Part shown: positions 52,452 through 59,665 of the stretch, piece by piece
Numbering within the stretch: the first letter of the stretch is position 1
How the letters are laid out: each line of letters opens with the position of its first letter
Assembly: GCA_963800325.1 (NCBI GenBank)
Contig: CAWDAQ010000005.1
Location: 310,001 to 374,000, forward strand
DNA: 64,000 bases
Direction: 5' to 3'
Source of the DNA: CAWDAQ01 sp963800325
GTDB taxonomy: Bacteria > Actinomycetota > Actinomycetes > Actinomycetales > Dermatophilaceae
The notes under the pieces: model-generated
What the model was told of the DNA's origin: nothing
The model's input: only the letters and a program-made list of their open reading frames with translations
Database searches by the model: none
Position numbers and translations under genes: made by a program

Positions 52452-52688
52452 TCAGTGCGAGCGCCTCTGGGTGTGGGTGTCGTACCCGATGTCGGCGTGG
52501 GTGCCGGGCTGGTCCTCGCCGTGGTGGTCGACCGGCCCGGTGACCTTGTGGGAGGTGTTGCGGAAGAACCACAGGACGAGCAGGCCGAGGGCGAACAGCG
52601 AGAGCGCGATGATCCCGTAGAGGATCGAGGGCATCGGCAGCTCGGTGACCTCCTCCGCGGAGGCCAGCTGGAGCACGGTCGTCGACAT
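52452..52688 (-). CDS. Small membrane protein upstream of nadD
   Basis: 78 aa with one transmembrane helix at about 20-42 (LPMPSILYGIIALSLFALGL onward) and a polar His/Asp-rich C-terminus. Small proteins with the same N-terminal ELPMP...YG signature sit directly upstream of nadD in many Micrococcales. Function unknown; ATG 52688. Confidence 0.78.
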   Translation of the reverse strand: MSTTVLQLASAEEVTELPMPSILYGIIALSLFALGLLVLWFFRNTSHKVTGPVDHHGEDQPGTHADIGYDTHTQRRSH

Positions 52689-53327
52689 GGCGACAGCGTA
52701 CCGCCCGTCCCGCCGCGGGGGCACGGCCGGGGCGGGGCGCCACCGTCCGGCCCGGGTGGGCGCCGCCCTCCCGGGCGTGTCGCCGCCGGGCGTCCCGGGA
52801 GTGTCGTCCACGGATGTCCTCCACAGGGGTGTGGACGGCGCCGGGCACACGCGCCGGAGGCTGTGGACGCGGATGTGGGCGAAGGAGGAACGCGTAAAGA
52901 GTTGGCAGTCCCCCTTGCGATGCGCCGGGTGGGGGCACTAGACAACGACTCGGTCCTCGTGCAAGCCCGGCCGGACGGCCCGGCAGGCGACCACGGGGGC
53001 AGGTCCGGTGGATAACGGCGCCCGGCCGGCCCGATGGGGCCCGGCCCTGGGAGGAGCTCCACAGCCCGCGGGCGGTGCCGCGGTGGGGGTGCCGCGGCCG
53101 CCGGGCCGGGAGCTGTGCACGTACCGACACGCCGACGTGCCACCGCCGCAGTGGCAGCGCGACCCCCTGCCGGGCCGCCTGGGCAGCTCGACGCCGTGAG
53201 GCCCCCCGACTCGGCTCGGGGGGCCTCGCGCCGTCCCGGGCCGCCGGGAGGACGCGTGCCGGTCAGGGGCTGCCGGTCGCGGGCTGCCGGTCGGGCGCCG
53301 CGGTTCAGGGGCTGGTCGTGGACGGGC
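52689..53327. other. Large intergenic region with possible independent transcription unit
   Basis: 639 bp between the nadD-side genes and proA with no recognised gene. Present are: an imperfect stem AGTCCCCC/GGGGGCACT around 52907-52939; a possible plus-strand promoter TTGCGA-18-TAGACA (52915-52944); several short TGTGGAC/GTGGATAAC motifs; a 63-codon open frame 53008-53199 (GTG start) of unremarkable composition; and the strong hairpin at 53198-53227, which overlaps that frame's stop codon. It could be a small RNA or a small protein gene of about 280 nt. Confidence 0.4.
53198..53227. terminator. Terminator hairpin downstream of proA
   Basis: GAGGCCCCCCGA - 6-base loop - TCGGGGGGCCTC, a perfect 12-bp stem, 100 bp beyond the proA stop. 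Serves proA on the minus strand and any plus-strand transcript from the preceding intergenic region. Confidence 0.8.
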
Positions 53328-54611
53328 TCAGGACCGGACCTGGCCGTCGCCCTCGAGCACCCACTTCGTGCTCGTCAGCTCCGGCAGGGCCATCGGCCCG
53401 CGGGCGTGGAGCTTCTGGGTCGAGATCCCGATCTCGGCGCCGAAGCCGAACTCGCCGCCGTCGGTGAAGCGCGTCGAGGCGTTGACGAGGACGGCGGCCG
53501 CGTCCACCTCCGCGGTCCAGCGGCGGGCGGCGGCCCGGTCCTCGGTGACGATCGCCTCGGTGTGGCCGGTCCCGTGGCGGCGCACGTGGGCCAGGGCGGC
53601 GTCGAGGTCGTCGACGACCCCGACGCTCATCTCGAGCGCGAGGAACTCGGTCGCGAAGTGCTCCTCGGTCGCCGTGTCGTGCGCGACGCCCGCCTGCTCG
53701 GCGGACTCGGAGGCGCGGGGGTCGGTGTGGAGGGTGACCCCGGCCCCGGCGAGCTCGGCGAGGGCCTTGGGCAGGAAGTCGCCGGCGACGGCCTCGTGGA
53801 CGAGGAGGGTCTCGGCGGCGTTGCACACGCTCGGGCGGTGGGTCTTGGAGTTCAGGACGATCGCGAGGGCCTCGTCGAGGTCGGCGGCGGCGTCGACGTA
53901 GACGTGGCAGTTGCCGACCCCGGTCTCGATGACGGGGACGGTCGACCCGGTGACGACGGCCTCGATGAGGGAGGCCCCGCCGCGCGGGATGAGGAGGTCG
54001 ACCTGGCCGCGGGCGGTCATCAGCGCCCGCACCGCGTCGTGGCCCCCGCCGTCGAGCAGGCCGACCGCGTCCTCGGGGACGCCGTGGGCGGCGAGGGTCC
54101 GCCGCAGCACTGCGACGAGCGCCCGGTTGGTCGAGGCGGCCGCGGACCCGCCGCGGAGGATGACCGCGTTGCCGCTCTTGAGGCCGAGGCCGGCGGCGTC
54201 GACGGTGACGTTCGGGCGGGCCTCGTAGATCATCCCGACGACGCCCATCGGTACCCGGACCTGGCGGACCTGGAGTCCGTTGGCGAGGGTCGAGCCGCGC
54301 ACGACCTCCCCGACCGGGTCCGGCAGGGCCGCGATGTCGCGCAGGGCGGCCGCGACCCCGGCGACGCGGGCGGCGTCGAGGGTGAGCCGGTCGAGCAGCG
54401 CGGCGGCCATGCCCTCGGCCCGGCCGCGCCGCAGGTCCTCGGCGTTGGCGGCGACGACCTCGTCGGTCGCGGCGTCGAGGGCGTCGGCGCACGCGAGCAG
54501 GGCGGCGTCCTTCTCGGCCCGGGACAGCAGCGCGAGCCGGCGCGAGGCGGCCCGCGCGGCGGCGGCGAGGTCGGCGACGCGGGCGGTCGCGTCGGCGTCG
54601 ATGGCGCTCAT
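53328..54611 (-). CDS. proA: Glutamate-5-semialdehyde dehydrogenase (gamma-glutamyl phosphate reductase)
   Basis: 427 aa, second enzyme of proline biosynthesis, reducing gamma-glutamyl phosphate with NADPH. Catalytic Cys263 in THRPSVCNAAETLL, the RVPMGVVGMIYEARPNVTVDAAG segment at 119-141, and the C-terminal NASTRFTDGGEFGFGAEIGIST ProA signature. ATG 54611. Separated from proB by 3.9 kb, although the two are usually adjacent in related genomes. Confidence 0.95.
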   Translation of the reverse strand: MSAIDADATARVADLAAAARAASRRLALLSRAEKDAALLACADALDAATDEVVAANAEDLRRGRAEGMAAALLDRLTLDAARVAGVAAALRDIAALPDPVGEVVRGSTLANGLQVRQVRVPMGVVGMIYEARPNVTVDAAGLGLKSGNAVILRGGSAAASTNRALVAVLRRTLAAHGVPEDAVGLLDGGGHDAVRALMTARGQVDLLIPRGGASLIEAVVTGSTVPVIETGVGNCHVYVDAAADLDEALAIVLNSKTHRPSVCNAAETLLVHEAVAGDFLPKALAELAGAGVTLHTDPRASESAEQAGVAHDTATEEHFATEFLALEMSVGVVDDLDAALAHVRRHGTGHTEAIVTEDRAAARRWTAEVDAAAVLVNASTRFTDGGEFGFGAEIGISTQKLHARGPMALPELTSTKWVLEGDGQVRS

Positions 54612-54653
54612 GGGTCCAAGGGTATGCCCGGACCGGCTGCGACAATCGCCCCC

Positions 54654-55514
54654 GTGAGCACCATCCTGTCGATCCAGTCCTCGGTCGCCTACGGCCACGT
54701 CGGCAACAGCTCGGCCGTCTTCCCGCTCCAGCGCCTCGGGGTCGAGGTGTGGCCCGTCAACACGGTCCACTTCTCCAACCACACCGGCTACGGCCGGTGG
54801 CGGGGCCCGCTGCTCGCCGCCGAGGACCTCCGCGAGGTCGTCACCGGCATCGAGGAGCGCGGCGTCCTCGGACGGTGCGACGCCGTGCTCTCGGGCTACC
54901 AGGGCGGCGAGGCGGTCGGCGAGGTCGTGCTCGACGCGGTGGCGCGCGTCAAGGCCGCGAACCCGGACGCGGTGTACTGCTGCGACCCGGTCATGGGCGA
55001 CACCGGGCGCGGGTTCTTCGTCCGGCCGGGCATCCCGGAGTTCATGCGCGACCACGTGGTCCCCCGGGCCGACGTCGTCACCCCGAACCACTTCGAGCTC
55101 GACTTCCTCACCGGACGGGACGGGCGCACGTCGAGCGTGGCCGAGGTCCGCGCGGCCGCGGAGGAGCTCCGCACGACCGGGCCGGGGACGGTGCTCGTCA
55201 CGAGCGTGCGCCACGACGACCTGCCCGAGGACGGCCTCGAGATGCTCGCGGTCTCCGGCGACGGGGCGTGGCTCGTGACGACGCCGCTGCTCCCGCTGGA
55301 GGTCAACGGCGCCGGGGACCTCACCGCGGCGCTGTTCCTCGCCCACCTGCTCGGCACGGGATCGGCGCGGGAGGCGCTGGAGCGGACGGCGTCCAGCGTC
55401 CACGGGGTGCTCGCCGCGACCGCGGAGGCGGGCAGCCGGGAGATCCGGCTCGTCGCCGCGCAGGAGCAGATCGCACACCCTCCGATGCAGTTCCGGGCCC
55501 GCCCGCTGGGGTGA
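54654..55514 (+). CDS. pdxY: Pyridoxal kinase
   Basis: 286 aa ribokinase-fold enzyme phosphorylating pyridoxal in vitamin B6 salvage. N-terminal SIQSSVAYGHVGNSSAVFPLQRLG, VHFSNHTGYGRWRG, YCCDPVMGDTGRGFFV, TPNHFELDFLTG and the catalytic-base motif EVNGAGDLTAALFLAHLL (anion hole GAGD) are as in PdxY. GTG start, divergent from proA with 42 bp between them. Stand-alone gene. Confidence 0.92.
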   Translation: MSTILSIQSSVAYGHVGNSSAVFPLQRLGVEVWPVNTVHFSNHTGYGRWRGPLLAAEDLREVVTGIEERGVLGRCDAVLSGYQGGEAVGEVVLDAVARVKAANPDAVYCCDPVMGDTGRGFFVRPGIPEFMRDHVVPRADVVTPNHFELDFLTGRDGRTSSVAEVRAAAEELRTTGPGTVLVTSVRHDDLPEDGLEMLAVSGDGAWLVTTPLLPLEVNGAGDLTAALFLAHLLGTGSAREALERTASSVHGVLAATAEAGSREIRLVAAQEQIAHPPMQFRARPLG

Positions 55515-55539
55515 CCCCGCTGCGTCCGCACCAGGGGCC

Positions 55540-55566
55540 GCCCCGGCGCCGACTCCGCGGACGTTG
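55540..55566. repeat. Left copy of 27-bp direct repeat flanking accessory segment
   Basis: GCCCCGGCGCCGAC-T-CCGCGGACG-T-TG, 25 of 27 bases identical and in the same orientation as the copy at 58450-58476. It starts 26 bp after the pdxY stop codon. Confidence 0.75.
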
Positions 55567-56014
55567 ACCGCGTCATCGAGATCGCCATCTCCCGCATCGA
55601 CGCCACCGGCAAGGTCGAGGACGAGTTCGCCACCCTCGTCAACCCGCAGGGCCGCGACACCGGCCCGGTGTTCGTCCACCACATCACCAACGACGCCGTC
55701 GCGGACGCACCCACGTTCGACCAAGTCGCCCGCACGTCCTCGAGCGCCTCGACGGCGCCGTCGTCGTCGCCCACAACGCCTCCTTCGAGGACCGGTTCCT
55801 CACCGCCTCCATCGAGGCCGGACCGGACTTCTTCACGGCGGCGAAGGTGTCCGTCCTCGCCGAGATCGGGTTCCAGCAGGGGGAGACCGCATCGGACAAC
55901 TTCGGCCGCTTCTACGGCAGCGACGAGTGGGCCCAGGCGGCCGCCGACGCCGCCCGCGCGTTCCGCGACGTGCTCGAGGTCGACCCGCTCGACGTCGACG
56001 TCGCAGTGCGGTGA
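55548..56014 (+). pseudogene. Broken DEDDh exonuclease (DNA polymerase III epsilon-like)
   Basis: In one frame up to about 55730 it reads ADVDRVIEIAISRIDATGKV, then VFVHHITNDAVADAPTFDQVA; from about 55733 a different frame continues HVLERLDGAVVVAHNASFEDRFL and runs to TGA 56012. Joining the two restores the Exo II motif (AHNASFE) region of the family, so a one-base loss near 55730 is the frameshift. The N-terminal Exo I motif (VDVETTG) is missing and the C-terminal half beyond residue 90 does not match the family. Inactive gene remnant. Confidence 0.75.
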
Positions 56015-56164
56015 CCCCGCCCCGCCGTGGGCGGGACGGGAACGGGCGGTCCCGGGGACCGGCCGGGGGCAGACGGCGCGCGGGACGGGCCTCGTGCGCG
56101 ACCGCGGCGACCGCGGACGGTCCGCGCGCGACAGCGCCCACCCGCCCCTGCCAGGTGCCCCGCC

Positions 56165-56479
56165 GTGCCCTCCGACCGCGTCCGCCGCGAGCTGGCCACC
56201 CAGCTGTGCGTCTGCGGCCTGCTGATCTCCCTCCTCGCCGGCATCGGCGCCCTCATCGTCACCGTCCCCGACCGCGCCGCGACGGCCCCCACCGCCGAGG
56301 AGACGGCGGCCGCGCTGGAGGGCACCTACCAGCTCGTCGTCGCCCAGATCCCCGACCCCCGCGGCAAGTTCGTCGCCCGCGTCGGCCCCGACGCCGTCCT
56401 CCAGGACTGCCGCGTCGTCGACGACGGCACCACCAACGTCGCCGCTGTCTGCGCCGGCACCGAGCCCCCGCGCCTCTGA
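56165..56479 (+). CDS. Small single-pass membrane protein, unknown function
   Basis: 104 aa from GTG 56165. Transmembrane helix at about 14-37 (CVCGLLISLLAGIGALIV), then an outside domain of about 65 residues with two cysteines (LQDCRVVDD, AAVCAGTE) that could pair. Codon use is regular for this genome. No family recognised. Lies in the accessory segment between pdxY and proB. Confidence 0.55.
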   Translation: MPSDRVRRELATQLCVCGLLISLLAGIGALIVTVPDRAATAPTAEETAAALEGTYQLVVAQIPDPRGKFVARVGPDAVLQDCRVVDDGTTNVAAVCAGTEPPRL

Positions 56480-56659
56480 CCCGCGTCCCCGCGCCCGCCG
56501 GGCGCGCGCCACCAAACCCACGGGCGGAAGCGGGGGACCCACCACCGGCCGGCGCGGGGGGACCCGTCCTCCCGTCGGCCTCCGGGGTGAAGCCACCACG
56601 AGTGGCCGGGCGCTCCGGCCCGAACCCGACAGCTGACCTCGCAGGCGTCGGAGACCGCC

Positions 56660-57151
56660 ATGTCACTCACGTCACCCCAGCTGCGCCGCACCGCCCGCGC
56701 GGCGCTCCTCCTCCTCGTCGCCGCACTCGCAGCGACCCTCCTGATCGCCCCGAACGGCTCCCGCGCGGACGCCGCCGCAGTCGGGATCGTCCCCCGCGTC
56801 GGCGTCACCGCCGTCCACGTCACCGCCGCGCAGAAGGGCATCCGCTACCGCTGGGGCGGCACCACGCCCCACCGCGGCTTCGACTGCTCCGGGCTGGTCC
56901 GCTACGTCTACCGCACCAAGCTCCACCGCCGCCTGCCGCGGACCGCGGACGCGCAGTGGCACTCGACGATCCACATCACCAAGAAGCACGTCCGTCGCGG
57001 CGACCTCGTCTTCTTCCTCTCCCACGGCCGCGCGTACCACGTCGGGGTCTACGCCGGCCACGGCCGGATGTGGCACGCGCCGCGGGCGGGCAAGCGGGTC
57101 TCCCTCGTGCGCATCTGGACCAGCCGCTGGCGTCCCGGCCGCGTCCGCTGA
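56660..57151 (+). CDS. Secreted NlpC/P60 cell-wall hydrolase
   Basis: 163 aa. Signal peptide at about 1-40 with a long hydrophobic core, then a compact NlpC/P60 domain: YRWGGTTPHRGFDCSGLVRYVY with catalytic Cys76, His127 in YHVGVYAGHG and third polar residue His139 (MWHAP). Predicted to cleave gamma-D-Glu-diaminopimelate bonds in peptidoglycan. Minimal form with no binding domain, similar to many phage or island-borne hydrolases. ATG 56660 with GGAG upstream. Confidence 0.85.
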   Translation: MSLTSPQLRRTARAALLLLVAALAATLLIAPNGSRADAAAVGIVPRVGVTAVHVTAAQKGIRYRWGGTTPHRGFDCSGLVRYVYRTKLHRRLPRTADAQWHSTIHITKKHVRRGDLVFFLSHGRAYHVGVYAGHGRMWHAPRAGKRVSLVRIWTSRWRPGRVR

Positions 57152-57281
57152 GCGCCATCGCGTCCCCTCCGCGGGCCGCTGAGCCGCAGAAGGCGGGAGG
57201 CTCGCGTGACGCCCCACCCCGGCGAGTGCGCGCTCGCCGCTCCCCCGCCGTCCCGAGGGCTCGCCGGGCGGACGGCCCCCG

Positions 57282-57878
57282 TCAGCCGCTCAGCACACGC
57301 ACGGGCCCGGCGTGCACGAACTGCGAGGGGTCGGGCTCCACGAGCTCGAACCGGGTCGTCGTCGCGGCGTACCGGTAGCCGGCGTCGTTGACGAGGTCGT
57401 AGCCGAGGACCATGCCGCTCTCCTCGTCGACCGTGACCGTGATCCCAGGGCCGGCGTGCACCCGCGCCCGGCGGCCGGTGGCCGCGTCCCCAACGTGCCG
57501 CACCAGCGGCGGCTCGGGGAGGTCGAACCCGGACGAGACCGCGTGGACCGCCTCCAGGTCCTCCACCCCGGTCGGCACCCGGTGCGGGTAGACCGCGGCC
57601 GGCTCCCGCAGGGGGTCACCCGAGGCGTCCCCCTGCGGGATGCACCACGGCCCTCCGGGGTGGCCGAAGTCCCCGTAGGACGCCTCGGGGGTGGAGAGCC
57701 ACAGCGTCACGTCGCGGTCGAGGACGCGCCAGCGCACGCCGTCGAAGAGGTAGTCCACGGTCAGGCACGCGTCCGGGTCAGGATCGGTGAACGACACCGT
57801 CGCCGCCGCGACCCGGCCGCCCAGATGCGGCTCGGTGACCGCCCCGCCCTGGTCCGACATCGTCCACCCGGGGCCCAT
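57282..57878 (-). CDS. Hypothetical protein, unknown function
   Basis: 198 aa from ATG 57878, which has GGAGG five bases upstream. Predominantly beta-rich, with CLTVDYLFDGVRWRVLDRDVTLWLS and ITVTVDEESGMVLGYDLVNDAGYRY, reminiscent of LolA/RseB-like lipoprotein-domain sheets, though that is only an impression. Two cysteines (CLTVDY, PWCIPQG). No signal peptide with this start. Lies 23 bp downstream of the frameshifted secreted-protein gene on the same strand and may be its operon partner. Confidence 0.6.
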   Translation of the reverse strand: MGPGWTMSDQGGAVTEPHLGGRVAAATVSFTDPDPDACLTVDYLFDGVRWRVLDRDVTLWLSTPEASYGDFGHPGGPWCIPQGDASGDPLREPAAVYPHRVPTGVEDLEAVHAVSSGFDLPEPPLVRHVGDAATGRRARVHAGPGITVTVDEESGMVLGYDLVNDAGYRYAATTTRFELVEPDPSQFVHAGPVRVLSG

Positions 57879-57901
57879 GCCCACCTCCACGATCCGCTCC
57901 C

Positions 57902-58412
57902 TCAGCAGACTACGTCGCTGTAGGAGTTGCGAGCCCTCACCCGGTGCAGCACACCGTCGGGCCACGCCTTCCCGTACGACCTGGTCCGGAACCGCCCGTG
58001 CCCCACGGCGGCGCAGCGGACGGCACGGCCCTTGAAAGCCAACGGCATCACCGTGTGCGCCGAGCAGAAGTACCCCGTCAGCGCCACGTACTTGCCCCCG
58101 TCGGTCTTCTTCATGAGCCGGATGCACACCTGCTGGGTCAGGAACTCTCCGACACACGTCTGCGTCGCCGAGAAGGCCACCCACTTGCGCCGCTTCACGT
58201 CCAGCACGAGCCCCGGCGTGTCCGCGTGGCCGTGGCACGCCCACACGGCCGCCGCCGCCTTCTGCCCGCCCCCCTCTCGCGCGACGACAGCGCCGTGGCG
58301 GCCCCCGGCAGCGGGACGCCGCAGACGTGGGCGCCGCAGACGTGGGCGCCGCCGGCACGCCCAGGAGCGCCGGCACCACCACCAGAACGGCCAGTCGACT
58401 CAGTGACCTCAT
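57902..58412 (-). pseudogene. Frameshifted gene for a secreted Cys-rich protein
   Basis: From ATG 58412 (GGGAG seven bases upstream) a clean signal peptide is read: MRSLSRLAVLVVVPALLGVP then AAPTSAA repeated twice. Past about residue 40 this frame turns into Arg/Gly nonsense, while another frame, open from about 58270 to TGA 57902, encodes a well-formed domain with six cysteines (VWACHGHADT, QTCVGEF, QVCIRLM, GYFCSAH, VRCAAVGHG, DVVC). The switch falls at a run of six G near 58275. Either a real frameshift, a sequencing slip in the homopolymer, or slippage-dependent expression. Confidence 0.6.
58321..58350. repeat. 15-bp tandem duplication in signal-peptide region
   Basis: CAGACGTGGGCGCCG occurs twice in tandem, encoding the repeated AAPTS of the signal peptide in the frameshifted gene. 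Confidence 0.85.
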
Positions 58413-58449
58413 CTGCCCACTCCCCCACCCGAGGGTGAGCATAGGGGCA

Positions 58450-58476
58450 GCCCCGGCGCCGACCCCGCGGACGGTG
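58450..58476. repeat. Right copy of 27-bp direct repeat flanking accessory segment
   Basis: GCCCCGGCGCCGAC-C-CCGCGGACG-G-TG, matching 25 of 27 bases of the copy at 55540. It begins 25 bp past the proB stop, mirroring the spacing of the left copy to the pdxY stop. Confidence 0.75.
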
Positions 58477-58501
58477 CCGTGGGGGGAGCGGAGGTGCTGC
58501 C

Positions 58502-59665
58502 TCAGAGCACGACGAGGTCGTCGCGGTGGATGGCCTCGCGCTCGTAGCCGGGGCCGAGCTCCCGGGCGAGGTCGTGGGTGCTCCGGCCGAGCATCGTCGG
58601 CAGCTCGGCGGAGGAGTAGTTGACCAGCCCGCGGGCGAGGACGTCGCCGGTCGGTCCGCACACGTCGACCGGGTCGCCCTCGCCGAAGGTCCCCTCGACG
58701 CCGGTGATCCCGGCCGGGAGCAGGGAGGAGCGGCGTCGCAGGACCGCGTGCGCGGCGCCCTCGTCGACGAGGACGCGCCCGCGGGCGGTGGTGGCGTGCG
58801 CGATCCACAGCTTGCGGGAGGCGTGGCGGCGCCGCCCGGGCGCGAAGAGGGTGCCGACGTCCTCGCCGCCGAGGGCGTCGACGACGTTGCCGGCGGAGGT
58901 GAGCAGGGTGGGGACCCCGGCGGCGCCGGCGATCCCGGCCGCCTCGACCTTGGTGACCATGCCGCCGCTGCCGACCGAGGAGCCGGTCCCCCCGATGCTG
59001 ACCCCGGCGAGGTCGTCGGGGCCCCCGACGAGCGGCACCCGGCGTGAGCCGAGGCGGGTGGGCGGGCCGTCGTAGAGCGCGTCCACGTCGGTGAGCAGGA
59101 CGAGGGCGTCGGCGTCGACGAGGTGGGAGACGAGGGCGGCGAGCCTGTCGTTGTCGCCGAAGCGGATCTCCTGGGTGGCGACGGTGTCGTTCTCGTTGAC
59201 GATCGGGACGACGCCGAGGTCGAGCAGCCGCGTCAGGGTCCGCCGGGCGTTGGTGTAGTGCGCGCGCCGGGTCACGTCGTCGGCGGTGAGCAGGACCTGA
59301 CCGACCGTGAGGTCGTGGACCCCGAAGGCGCGCTGGTAGGCGGCGACGAGCGCGCCCTGGCCGACGCTGGCAGCGGCCTGCTGGGTGGCGAGGTCGCGGG
59401 GGCGGTCGGCGAGCCCGAGCGGGGCGATGCCGGCGGCGATGGCCCCGGAGGAGACGAGGACGACCTGGTGGCCGGCACGCCGTCGGCGGGCGAGCACGTC
59501 GACGAGCTCGACGAGGCGGGCCTCGACGAGCGCGCCGTCGCCGGGGTCGGTGAGCGAGGAGGAGCCCACCTTGACCACGACCCGACGGGCCCGGCTCACC
59601 CGGTGGCGCAGCCGGTGGACGGCCTCGGCGGACGCCGGCGCGTCGCCCGCGTGGGCGGCGCTCAC
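58502..59665 (-). CDS. proB: Glutamate 5-kinase
   Basis: 387 aa, first step of proline biosynthesis (phosphorylation of glutamate) and the usual feedback-inhibition point for proline. Amino-acid-kinase domain with VVKVGSSSLTD, VLVSSGAIAAGIAPLGL, VPIVNENDTVATQEIRFGDND and MVTKVEAAGIAGAAGV; C-terminal PUA domain over the last 95 residues (VDEGAAHAVLRRRSSLLPAGI, VDVCGPTGDVLARGLVNYSS). GTG start overlaps the obgE stop (GTGA). Confidence 0.95.
   Translation of the reverse strand: MSAAHAGDAPASAEAVHRLRHRVSRARRVVVKVGSSSLTDPGDGALVEARLVELVDVLARRRRAGHQVVLVSSGAIAAGIAPLGLADRPRDLATQQAAASVGQGALVAAYQRAFGVHDLTVGQVLLTADDVTRRAHYTNARRTLTRLLDLGVVPIVNENDTVATQEIRFGDNDRLAALVSHLVDADALVLLTDVDALYDGPPTRLGSRRVPLVGGPDDLAGVSIGGTGSSVGSGGMVTKVEAAGIAGAAGVPTLLTSAGNVVDALGGEDVGTLFAPGRRRHASRKLWIAHATTARGRVLVDEGAAHAVLRRRSSLLPAGITGVEGTFGEGDPVDVCGPTGDVLARGLVNYSSAELPTMLGRSTHDLARELGPGYEREAIHRDDLVVL

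Noticed and set aside
52801..53015. DnaA boxes / replication origin (TGTGGAC and GTGGATAAC motifs)
   Set aside because: Matches are imperfect and irregularly spaced, and no dnaA, dnaN or AT-rich unwinding element is present.
53008..53199. 63-codon frame as a confident gene
   Set aside because: Composition is Pro/Gly/Arg-rich with no recognisable domain and a poor ribosome-binding site; kept only as part of a possible transcription unit.
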